Under the pieces are notes generated by a model. It had not been told where the DNA came from, ran no database searches, and was given only the letters and a program-made list of their open reading frames with translations. The position numbers were made by a program, and so were the translations under genes. This document shows, piece after piece, positions 1 through 9,044 of a stretch of DNA of 47,581 nt; position 1 is the stretch's first letter; the number at the start of each line of letters is the position of its first letter. This stretch comes from Magnetovibrio sp. Lineage in GTDB: Bacteria > Pseudomonadota > Alphaproteobacteria > Rhodospirillales > Magnetovibrionaceae. Location: assembly GCA_028281525.1 (NCBI GenBank), contig JANQJR010000047.1:1-47581 (forward strand), in the 5' to 3' direction.

Positions 1-2
1 GC

Positions 3-1361
3 GTGGAGCGCGCGGCCATCGGTTTTTTCAGTTGGGCCGCCCTGGGCTACGGCTTCAAGTTCGTGTGGGCGCCGTTGATCGACAAACTGCCGGTGCCGGT
101 GCTGTCGCGTGTGCTCGGACGGCGGCGTTCCTGGTTGCTGGTGGCCCAAGGCCTGATTTTGGCGGCCCTGGCCTGGATGGCGGTGACCGATCCCGTCCAG
201 AACCTGACCACCATGGCGTTGGGTGCGGTGATGTTGGGTTTTTCCAGTGCCACCCAGGACATCGTTATTGACGCGTACCGCATCGAAGCGGCTGAAGAAA
301 ACCTGCAAGGCCTGATGAGCGCCGCCTACATCGCAGGCTATCGTTTGGGCATGCTGGTGGCCGGCGCGGGTGCGCTGGAGTTGGCGGGTATCTTGGATGT
401 GGTGGAAGGCTACGATTACAACGCATGGCGCACCACCTATTTCGCGATGATGGGGGTGATGGGCGTGGGCGTTTTGACCACCTTGGTGATCCGCGAGCCC
501 CAGTACCAAAACGGCACATCCGAAAAGCTGCAAAGCACCATGGATTACGTGCGCTTCGTCGCCCTGTTCGTGCTGGCGGCCAGCGCGTTCGTCGCGGTGT
601 TCGTATTGTGGGGGCGCTATGAGGTCCCCGTTAAAGGGTTCCTCGGCCAGAGCGTACGTCTGGGTGTTGCCGTTTTGGCGGCGCTGGTGACCGGCTGGGC
701 CTTGGTGCGTGCGCGCCTGATTTCTCACGGCGTGGCCCAGGAAACCTATGTCGATCCGTTCATGGATTTTTTCCACCGTTATGGCCGCACGGCGCTGTTG
801 GTGTTGGCGTTGGTGGCGACGTTTCGCATCTCCGACGTGGTCATGGGCGTGATGGCGAACGTGTTTTATGTGGACTTAGGGTTCGAGAAGCAGGACATCG
901 GACGCATCACCAAGGGCTTCGGCCTGATCGCCACCATCATCGGTGGCTTCGTCGGCGGGTTGCTGACCGCGCGCTACGGGGTGATCAAGACCTTGTTTGT
1001 GGGCGGCGTGCTGGTCGCCGTAACCAACGCGCTGTTCGCCGTGTTGGCGGGCATGGGGCCGCAAATCTGGATGCTCGCCGCCGTGATCGCGGCGGACAAC
1101 CTGTCGGGCGGGATCGCGTCCGCCGCGTTCGTGGCGTATTTGTCCGGTCTGACATCGAAAGGTTTCACCGCGACCCAGTACGCGTTGTTCAGCTCCATGA
1201 TGTTGTTGCTGCCCAAGTTGATCGCGGGCTATTCCGGTGTGGCGGTGGAGGTGGTGGGCTACGCCACGTTCTTTATCGGCTGCGCCGCGATCGGGGTTAT
1301 CCCTTTGGTCCTGATCGTGTTCGTCGCGCGTATCATGCCGAGAATCGCGCCAAAACATTAG
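3..1361 (+). CDS. AmpG-like MFS permease, 5' end cut by the window
   Basis: Inner-membrane transporter of the AmpG type in the major facilitator superfamily. Family members import anhydromuropeptides (GlcNAc-anhMurNAc peptides) for peptidoglycan recycling. The visible 452 residues are almost all hydrophobic helices. Near the start they carry the AmpG-type loop FKFVWAPLIDKLPVP followed by LGRRRSW, and then SSATQDIVIDAYRIE, the conserved SATQDIAIDAW-like segment of AmpG. The frame opens at the window edge and begins inside the first family loop, so the GTG at position 3 is not a credible start. About 40-60 residues are missing upstream. It ends with TAG at 1359-1361. The family is well supported; the exact substrate is inferred from similarity. 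Confidence 0.82.
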   Translation: MERAAIGFFSWAALGYGFKFVWAPLIDKLPVPVLSRVLGRRRSWLLVAQGLILAALAWMAVTDPVQNLTTMALGAVMLGFSSATQDIVIDAYRIEAAEENLQGLMSAAYIAGYRLGMLVAGAGALELAGILDVVEGYDYNAWRTTYFAMMGVMGVGVLTTLVIREPQYQNGTSEKLQSTMDYVRFVALFVLAASAFVAVFVLWGRYEVPVKGFLGQSVRLGVAVLAALVTGWALVRARLISHGVAQETYVDPFMDFFHRYGRTALLVLALVATFRISDVVMGVMANVFYVDLGFEKQDIGRITKGFGLIATIIGGFVGGLLTARYGVIKTLFVGGVLVAVTNALFAVLAGMGPQIWMLAAVIAADNLSGGIASAAFVAYLSGLTSKGFTATQYALFSSMMLLLPKLIAGYSGVAVEVVGYATFFIGCAAIGVIPLVLIVFVARIMPRIAPKH

Positions 1362-1444
1362 GGTTTTTGCATATTAAGGCGGTCATAAAAAACCCGCCAA
1401 AGCGCTGGACCTGATGTCTGATCCATGGCATACAGCACCTATTG

Positions 1445-1467
1445 TGCGGCGCAACATAAACGCCGCA
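1445..1467. other. hairpin in the ppa leader
   Basis: A perfect 7-bp inverted repeat TGCGGCG / CGCCGCA is separated by nine bases and lies 31 bp before the preferred ppa start. No T-run follows, so it does not look like a terminator. It could be a leader hairpin or operator; function unknown. Confidence 0.4.
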
Positions 1468-1498
1468 TCCCCACGCGATTCAAACACGGATGGTTCAA

Positions 1499-2044
1499 AT
1501 GGATATCTCCCAGCTTCCCATCGGCGACAACGCGCCCTACGAATGCAACGTTATCATCGAAGTGCCCATGGGCGGCAACCCGGTGAAATACGAACTGGAC
1601 AAGGCCTCGGGCGCCATGTTCGTGGACCGCTTCCTGCACACCGCCATGCACTATCCGTGCAATTACGGCTTTATCCCTCACACCCTTTCTGACGATGGCG
1701 ATCCGGTGGATGCCGCGGTGTTGGGCCAGCACATGGTTGCGCCGGGCGTGGTGATCCCGTCGCGCCCCATCGGCGTGCTGATGATGGAAGACGAAAGCGG
1801 CATCGACGAAAAGATTCTGTGCGTACCGGTGGACCGTCTGCACCCCTATTATGAAAACGTCGGCAGCTTCCGCGATATCCGCCCGATCATGCTGGAACAG
1901 ATCGCCCACTTCTTCGCCCACTACAAGGACCTGGAAAAGGGCAAGTGGGTGGAAGTGCGCAAGTGGGGCGAAGCGGAAGAAGCGTTCGAGCTGATCCGCC
2001 AGGGCGTCGAACGCGCCAAGGAAAAAGACAAGGCCGAAGGTTAA
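1499..2044 (+). CDS. ppa: inorganic pyrophosphatase (family I)
   Basis: Soluble cytoplasmic Mg-dependent pyrophosphatase. It hydrolyses PPi to two phosphates and so drives biosynthetic reactions that release PPi. The protein is about 181 residues, normal for bacterial family I hexamers. Visible signatures are VIIEVPMGG with KYELDK near the N-terminus, the substrate-site stretch FVDRFLHTAMHYPCNYGFIP, and DDGDPVDAAVL, the DxDPxD metal-binding motif. Two in-frame ATGs exist, at 1490 and 1499. The second is chosen because family members begin with MDI directly before the conserved start; neither has a strong Shine-Dalgarno sequence. A good terminator follows at 2073-2108, so the gene appears monocistronic. 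Confidence 0.95.
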   Translation: MDISQLPIGDNAPYECNVIIEVPMGGNPVKYELDKASGAMFVDRFLHTAMHYPCNYGFIPHTLSDDGDPVDAAVLGQHMVAPGVVIPSRPIGVLMMEDESGIDEKILCVPVDRLHPYYENVGSFRDIRPIMLEQIAHFFAHYKDLEKGKWVEVRKWGEAEEAFELIRQGVERAKEKDKAEG

Positions 2045-2072
2045 GCCTCAACCTTAAACGAAACCACTCGGC

Positions 2073-2108
2073 AAGGGCGGCGCGGAAAGACTCCGGCGGC
2101 GCCCTTTT
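2073..2108 (+). terminator. rho-independent terminator after ppa
   Basis: AAGGGCGGCGC and GGCGGCGCCCTT form a GC-rich stem with one small bulge, followed by TTTT at 2105-2108. It sits between ppa and the macro-domain gene. Confidence 0.72.
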
Positions 2109-2110
2109 GC

Positions 2111-2116
2111 TATACT
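2111..2116 (+). promoter_or_regulatory. candidate -10 box for a leaderless macro-domain transcript
   Basis: TATACT lies seven bases before the ATG at 2123 and directly after the ppa terminator. No Shine-Dalgarno sequence precedes the ATG. If this is a real -10 box, transcription would start at or next to the start codon. I see no convincing -35 hexamer at the expected distance. Confidence 0.35.
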
Positions 2117-2122
2117 GCGCCC

Positions 2123-2656
2123 ATGGGAGAGGACCTTTTCGCCCGCTTAAGCGTGATCGAAGCCGACATCACCACCTTGGATGTCGACGCCATCGTCAAC
2201 GCCGCCAATCCGCAACTGGTTGCGGGGGGCGGGGTGTGCGGTGCGATTCACCACGCCGCCGGACCGGAGCTTTCGGTGGAATGCGGCACCCTGGGCGGGT
2301 GCGCCACCGGCGACGCCAAAATCACGCGTGGCTACAACCTGCCGACAAAGTACGTGGTGCATGCGGTCGGCCCCATCTGGCACGGCGGCGGTTCCCGAGA
2401 AGACGATCATCTGGCGTCGAGCTATCGCCGCGCCTTGGAAGTCGCAGCGGGGAAGGGGGTGGCGACCATCGCCTTTCCCGCCATCTCCACCGGCATCTAC
2501 GGTTTCCCTCCGGAGCGTGCGGCCAAGATCGCGGTGGCCACGGTGGCCGATTTTCTGGCCGGGCACGAACTGCCGAAACAAGTGACGTTCTGCTGCTTCG
2601 GGCCGGACAGCGCGGATTTGCACGCCCGCGCCCTGGAAGCGCTGAAAAACCCTTGA
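2123..2656 (+). CDS. macro-domain protein, O-acetyl-ADP-ribose deacetylase type
   Basis: A single macro domain of 177 residues, resembling E. coli YmdB and the MacroD class. Such enzymes remove ADP-ribose esters or hydrolyse O-acetyl-ADP-ribose. Diagnostic segments are EADITTLDVDAIVNAAN at residues 14-30, the loop GGGVCGAIHHAAG, and the diphosphate loop PAISTGIYGFP around residue 120. The ATG start is favoured because it gives the usual short lead to the first beta strand. No ADP-ribosyltransferase partner is adjacent, so a toxin-antitoxin role is not suggested. The substrate is inferred from the family. Confidence 0.85.
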   Translation: MGEDLFARLSVIEADITTLDVDAIVNAANPQLVAGGGVCGAIHHAAGPELSVECGTLGGCATGDAKITRGYNLPTKYVVHAVGPIWHGGGSREDDHLASSYRRALEVAAGKGVATIAFPAISTGIYGFPPERAAKIAVATVADFLAGHELPKQVTFCCFGPDSADLHARALEALKNP

Positions 2657-2695
2657 TAAGGTGACGCAAAAGAAACTCACGGGAGGCCTGTTTTG

Positions 2696-3640
2696 ATGAC
2701 GTTCACCACTTTGCGCCGCGTCCTGTTGGTCAGCGCTTTTGCCGCTGCCGCCATTGCGCCCTTGAGTGCGGACGCCCAGTCCGGGCGCTATTCCACCTGG
2801 GCTCCGCCGGGCAGTGGCCAGGCTGCGGACGCGAGCACGCAAAATCTGTTGAAAGATCTGAAGACCCTAGTGGATGAGGCCGAAAAAGCCCGCGCGGCGG
2901 ACCGTCTGTTTCTGAAAGACCTGCGCGATTTGATGGCGCGCTATGAGCGCCCGTGGTCGGACCGGGTGTTGTTCGACGACTTCATGGACGGCGATTTCAC
3001 CAAGGCCCCCACCTGGAACCTGATCACCGGCGAGTTCTGGGTGGAGCAAGGCTATGGCCTGCGTTCCAAGGCGGTGGTCGGCGCGGCGGCCTCTTCGGGC
3101 GGCGATGGCAAGTTGAGCAAGGAGGAGCTTGCCATCTCGATCCTCGGCGCGGTGCTGCAGGGCGCGAACAAGAACAAATCCCAGAGCCAGCAAGCTCAAC
3201 CCGCGCCCAAGGCGGAACCGGCCGTGCTAAGCGCCAAGACCCGCATCTCCAACGCGTTTGCCATCACCGCCCAGTTTTCGTCCTGGACCGGGGAAGGCGA
3301 TTACGCCTTCGCCGTGACCCAGGGGAGCGGTGGCGCGGGCTACCGCGTGGTTTATGCGCCCAAGCAGACCGCGCGCGGCGCGTCCCTGGAACTGCTGCGC
3401 GTCACGTCCCGGGGCGAAGGGCGCATCGACAGCGTGAGCATCGACGGGCTGGAGGACCAGAAAGTCCATAGCTTGGATTGGACCCGTGCGAAAGACGGCC
3501 GGATGGTGGTGACGTTGGACGGAAAACAGGTGATGCGCGCGCGCGACACCAGCTTCCGCGACCCGTTCGACGCCGTCGCCCTGATCAACGCCGGCGCCGA
3601 CGTAATCGTCAAATCGGTGGAGGTGCTGGGGGTGAAGTAG
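2696..3640 (+). CDS. exported protein of unknown function with a LamG-like beta region
   Basis: I do not recognise a named family. The 314-residue product starts with a clear Sec signal peptide: a basic LRR, a hydrophobic run VLLVSAFAAAAIAPL, and probable cleavage after SADA. Residues about 40-90 are helical and charged. From about 95 onward there is a beta-rich region with alternating aromatic residues (FDDFMDGDFTKAPTWN, GEFWVEQGYGL) that ends DVIVKSVEVLG. This pattern resembles concanavalin-like, single-domain sugar-binding folds. A low-complexity KSQSQQAQPAPKAEP linker interrupts it around residues 160-180. The ATG is preceded by GGGAGG at 2681-2686. It is probably periplasmic; the function is unknown. 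Confidence 0.75.
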   Translation: MTFTTLRRVLLVSAFAAAAIAPLSADAQSGRYSTWAPPGSGQAADASTQNLLKDLKTLVDEAEKARAADRLFLKDLRDLMARYERPWSDRVLFDDFMDGDFTKAPTWNLITGEFWVEQGYGLRSKAVVGAAASSGGDGKLSKEELAISILGAVLQGANKNKSQSQQAQPAPKAEPAVLSAKTRISNAFAITAQFSSWTGEGDYAFAVTQGSGGAGYRVVYAPKQTARGASLELLRVTSRGEGRIDSVSIDGLEDQKVHSLDWTRAKDGRMVVTLDGKQVMRARDTSFRDPFDAVALINAGADVIVKSVEVLGVK

Positions 3641-3660
3641 GCCCCAGCCTTACCAGCGAT

Positions 3661-3690
3661 GTCATTGCGCGAAACGCGGCGACTTCGCGT
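3661..3690. repeat. possible truncated copy of the GTCATTGCG repeat
   Basis: GTCATTGCGCGAAACGCGG resembles the left end of the hairpin repeat at 27567-27667 (GTCATTGCGAGCGAACGCGG). No matching right end is found before the next gene, so it would be a remnant in this convergent intergenic space. Confidence 0.35.
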
Positions 3691-3721
3691 GCACCCCTTT
3701 CACGTGTGGGTCGTTTGGGGT

Positions 3722-5299
3722 TTACGGCTTCAACCCCAAGCTCATCATCGCGAAGTACAGGGTTGCGGCCAAAGCTGCGGCGACGGGCACGGTGATCACC
3801 CACGCCGCCGCGATGGTCCAGGCATGCTGGCGGCGCACCAGTTTGCGCTTCTGGGCTTTGCGTTCCGCTTTAGAACCTGTGGATTCGGGATCCGTGGGGA
3901 CGTGCTGCAATGCGGGCGTCACGTCCTCCACCGTGTGCAGCGCCGCGCCCGCACCGGCCTCGGCGGCGGCGAGACGGTCGTAGTGGCGCTGCTGTGCGTG
4001 GCGGCGGTTGAGATATTCGCGCAGAAACCCCACACCGAACACGCCGCCCACCGCGATGTGCGTGGAGCTCACCGGCAGACCCAAAGCCGAGGCGATGATC
4101 ACCGTGATGGCGGCCGAAAGCGCCACGCAAAAGGCGCGCACCGGATTGAGCTTGGTGATTTCCTGGCCCACGGTGCGGATCAGTTTCGGGCCGAACAGCA
4201 TCAGGCCGATGGAAATGCCCACCGCGCCCACCAGCATCACCCACAGGGGAATCCCCGCCTTGGTGACGATTTCGCCGCTGCCGGACGCGGACACGATCGC
4301 CGCCAAGGGGCCGACCGCGTTGGCCACATCGTTCGCGCCGTGGGCGAACGACAGCAGAGCCGCGGATATGATCAACGGGATGACGAACAAGGTATTGACG
4401 GACTTGCGCCGGTTTTCCAGGTTTTGCGCTTTGGCCGTGATGCGCGCGCGGGTCAACGCCCAGGCGGCCCCGTAAACCGCGATGCCGGCCAGGATCGTTT
4501 CCGTCCAACTGGGCTTGTAGAGCTTCTTGATGCCCTTGGTCATCAGATACATAGTGAACGCGCCCGCCATGATCGCCACCACCACTGGGACCCAGCGCTT
4601 CGCTGCCGCGATTTTGTCGTCCTTGAACAAGACGTTGATTTTCAGGAAGTACAAGAACGCCGCGGCGATGACCCCGCCTAAAACCGGAGAAATCACCCAG
4701 CTGGCCGCGATCTTCGCCATGGTTGGCCAGTTGACCGCGCCGAACCCCGTCGCGGCGATGCCCGCGCCCATCACCCCGCCGACGATGGCGTGCGTGGTGG
4801 ACACCGGTGCGCCGAAATAGGTCGCCAGGTTGAGCCACAGCGCCGCGGCCAACAGTGCCGCCATCATGGCCGTCATGAAGGTGGTGGCGTCGGGCATGAG
4901 ACCCGGGTCGATGATGCCTTTTTTGATGGTCGAAACCACGTCGCCGCCCGCGATCAGCGCGCCGCCGGCCTCGAACACCGCGGCGATCAAGATCGCACCG
5001 CCCAGCGTCAGCGCCTTGGAGCCCACCGCCGGTCCGACGTTGTTGGCGACGTCGTTGGCGCCGATGTTCATCGCCATATAACCGCCGATCACGGCGGCGG
5101 CGATGACAAACGGGCTTACATGCACGCCCTGATTGGCGGCGAAAATCCAAACGCCGACCAAGAACAACAGGCCGAAGCCGATGCGTGCTGCAACTTGGCC
5201 TTGGGTTTGGGTCGCCGCCTCCAAGGTGGAGAGTTTTTTAAGATCCTTATCCAGGGTGGTCTTATGTTTCGCATTGGGTGCAGTTGGCGTATCGGCCAT
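3722..5299 (-). CDS. pit: PiT-family inorganic phosphate transporter
   Basis: Polytopic inner-membrane phosphate transporter of the PiT family (low-affinity, cation-coupled Pi or metal-phosphate uptake). The product is about 525 residues. The family's duplicated signature is present twice: GANDVANNVGPAVGSK in the first half and GANDVANAVGPLAAI in the second. Each half carries several hydrophobic helices, including PVSTTHAIVGGVMGAG and PVSSTHIAVGGVFGVG. Before the last membrane segment is a charged cytoplasmic stretch (EYLNRRHAQQRHYDRL). The start at 5299 has a strong GGGGGAG ribosome-binding site; a start 18 bp further upstream is less likely. No phoU-like accessory gene is adjacent. A Pho-box-like site lies about 60-80 bp upstream. 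Confidence 0.93.
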   Translation of the reverse strand: MADTPTAPNAKHKTTLDKDLKKLSTLEAATQTQGQVAARIGFGLLFLVGVWIFAANQGVHVSPFVIAAAVIGGYMAMNIGANDVANNVGPAVGSKALTLGGAILIAAVFEAGGALIAGGDVVSTIKKGIIDPGLMPDATTFMTAMMAALLAAALWLNLATYFGAPVSTTHAIVGGVMGAGIAATGFGAVNWPTMAKIAASWVISPVLGGVIAAAFLYFLKINVLFKDDKIAAAKRWVPVVVAIMAGAFTMYLMTKGIKKLYKPSWTETILAGIAVYGAAWALTRARITAKAQNLENRRKSVNTLFVIPLIISAALLSFAHGANDVANAVGPLAAIVSASGSGEIVTKAGIPLWVMLVGAVGISIGLMLFGPKLIRTVGQEITKLNPVRAFCVALSAAITVIIASALGLPVSSTHIAVGGVFGVGFLREYLNRRHAQQRHYDRLAAAEAGAGAALHTVEDVTPALQHVPTDPESTGSKAERKAQKRKLVRRQHAWTIAAAWVITVPVAAALAATLYFAMMSLGLKP

Positions 5300-5356
5300 G
5301 GATCGAGCTCCCCCCATATCAGCCCCGCACGGATACTTTTATTGTGTCTGCAAGCT

Positions 5357-5376
5357 ATGTAACAGATTTGTTACAA
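5357..5376 (-). promoter_or_regulatory. Pho-box-like site or palindromic operator upstream of pit
   Basis: On the minus strand the sequence reads TGTAACAAATCTGTTACA. It is a perfect 7-4-7 inverted repeat at 5358-5375. It can also be read as two direct TGTNAC half-sites with 11-bp spacing, the arrangement of a PhoB box. It lies 58 bp and more before the pit start codon. Confidence 0.5.
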
Positions 5377-5510
5377 TCGGGACAGGTGGGAATCTTCGCC
5401 GCGTGTGGGTAACTCTACCCGGCACGAAGGTTGTTTGGGGCTGTAGGGCAGGGCAGACAATTCAGAGACGCCGATCGTCGCCCGGCTTCAGCATCATCAA
5501 AGGGCCGGAT

Positions 5511-6062
5511 TCAGTCATCCAGGGGATAGGGCTTGAGCCCATCGATGCTTTGGGCGTTTTTATCCGCCCAGTATTGACGCACGCCGTCGATGCCTTTTTT
5601 GTCCCAATGCTCCACCAGCTCTTGGCGGTCGCCCCGGTAGTCAAACAGCGGCACGGACATGCCGCATGAATCCTGAGTTTGGTCCACGTCGATGACCATG
5701 ACCTGGCGCGCGCCGGGGTAGTCCGGGAACAGCGCCGCAAACCGATGCCATTCGTCGCTGGTTTGCGTCACCACCCGGCCGTGGCCGTAAAGGCGGATGA
5801 TGCTGGGCGCGCCCTCGAACGCGCAAAACATGAGCGTAATGCGGCCGTTGTCGTTCAAATGCGCCGACGTCTCGTTGCCGCTGCCGGTCAAGTCCAGGTA
5901 GGCCACGCAATTTGCATCGAGAATGCGAAAGCTGTCCATGCCCTTGGGTGAGACGTTGACGCAGCCTTCTGTGGCTGTGGGCGCGGTGGCGACGAAGAAC
6001 ACTTTCTGTTCTTGGATGCGGTCGCGCTGTTGGTCGGTGATCGTATCGAAGAACTTCGCCAT
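5511..6062 (-). CDS. pyridoxamine 5'-phosphate oxidase-family (FMN-binding split barrel) protein
   Basis: A 183-residue flavin-type split-barrel protein. It starts MAKFFDTITDQQRDRI, then a strand KVFFVATAPTA, and the motif GCVNVSPKGMDSFRILD, typical of the PNPOx-like group that includes uncharacterised oxidoreductases. Further strands VAYLDLTGSGNET and RITLMFCAFEGAPSIIRLYG follow. These proteins usually bind FMN, F420 or haem; which one cannot be told from sequence alone. It lies 42 bp downstream of maeB on the same strand and is probably co-transcribed. The gap between them is made of short tandem repeats that supply the AAGGGG ribosome-binding site. Confidence 0.85.
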   Translation of the reverse strand: MAKFFDTITDQQRDRIQEQKVFFVATAPTATEGCVNVSPKGMDSFRILDANCVAYLDLTGSGNETSAHLNDNGRITLMFCAFEGAPSIIRLYGHGRVVTQTSDEWHRFAALFPDYPGARQVMVIDVDQTQDSCGMSVPLFDYRGDRQELVEHWDKKGIDGVRQYWADKNAQSIDGLKPYPLDD

Positions 6063-6104
6063 GAACTTTAGATCGCCCCTTTAAATGGCCCGTTAAATCG
6101 CCCG

Positions 6105-6110
<6 letters not shown>
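6063..6110 (-). repeat. 12-bp tandem repeat between maeB and the PNPOx-like gene
   Basis: On the minus strand the units ATTTAACGGGCG, ATTTAACGGGCC, ATTTAAAGGGGCG and a degenerate ATCTAAAG follow one another. The first unit contains the maeB stop codon. The third contains the AAGGGG that serves as ribosome-binding site for the downstream gene. Confidence 0.6.
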
Positions 6111-8384
<2,274 letters not shown>

Positions 8385-8430
8385 AAGGGGAGGTCTTTCA
8401 AATAGGAGTGATGCGCCAGCCTCACACCGG

Positions 8431-8937
8431 TCAGGCGGGGCGGCGTTCGTGCATATGTACGTTGGCCCCGTCGAACTGTTCAAGCACTTTCAGGGCTTCG
8501 GCTTCTTTGACGCCGTCGGCACACGTCACCCACAAGATCACGCCGCCTGCAGCGAGCGCATTCGCGAAGTTTTCCGTTTGCGGCGTCGCGGTCACTTCGT
8601 CGAGCACTTCCTTGGCCGCCACGCCCGCCGTCGCCGCGCCGATCACGGATGCGATCATTGCCGCCGTCGGCCCGCCCGCGAGCAGGATCGCGCCGGAGGC
8701 GACCAAAGGGCCTTCATACTTGATTTCGCCGACCAGCGCGGTGAGCACGTCCTTGAACGGCTTGCCGGGTTTGCCCGCCGCGTCCAGGGATTCGTGGCTG
8801 TCCAATACGGACAGGTCGGAGCGCTCGAACCCGTTGTCCAACAGGTGGTGCACGGCGGCTTCGAACGATTCGCGGTTTTTGAAAACGCCCACGGCTTCGC
8901 GGACGGCGGGTGAGGGATGGGTCAAGGTGGCCTCCAA
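8431..8937 (-). CDS. small stress-type protein with glycine-rich hydrophobic core (YflT/DUF1269-like)
   Basis: A 168-residue protein of unknown function. The N-terminal part (REAVGVFKNRESFEAAVHHL, then NGFERSDLSVLD) matches the ferredoxin-like half seen in general-stress YflT-type proteins, which read a residue strip and then a hydrophobic stretch. Residues about 75-115 form a Gly/Ala-rich hydrophobic hairpin (VASGAILLAGGPTAAMIAS, GAATAGVAAKEVLD) that could insert in or associate with membrane. The C-terminus returns to a short beta-alpha unit (GGVILWVTCADGVKEAEAL). It lies 46 bp upstream of maeB on the same strand and may head that transcript. Its function is not known to me. Confidence 0.7.
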   Translation of the reverse strand: MEATLTHPSPAVREAVGVFKNRESFEAAVHHLLDNGFERSDLSVLDSHESLDAAGKPGKPFKDVLTALVGEIKYEGPLVASGAILLAGGPTAAMIASVIGAATAGVAAKEVLDEVTATPQTENFANALAAGGVILWVTCADGVKEAEALKVLEQFDGANVHMHERRPA

Positions 8938-9044
8938 AAATGACTTTCTTACTTTTATTTTAGGCCCTTAGGGTCTGGACCTATGTTACGTCGCTTCTAT
9001 CCACAGTCCAACCCCGTTTGACGTGTTGATCGGGGGGCTTCGCG

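Noticed and set aside
3-5. GTG at the window edge as start of the AmpG-like gene
   Set aside because: The visible sequence begins inside the first conserved family loop, so the real start is upstream of the window.
2123-2656. Macro-domain gene as an antitoxin (DarG-like)
   Set aside because: There is no neighbouring DNA ADP-ribosyltransferase, and the sequence fits the housekeeping O-acetyl-ADP-ribose deacetylase type.
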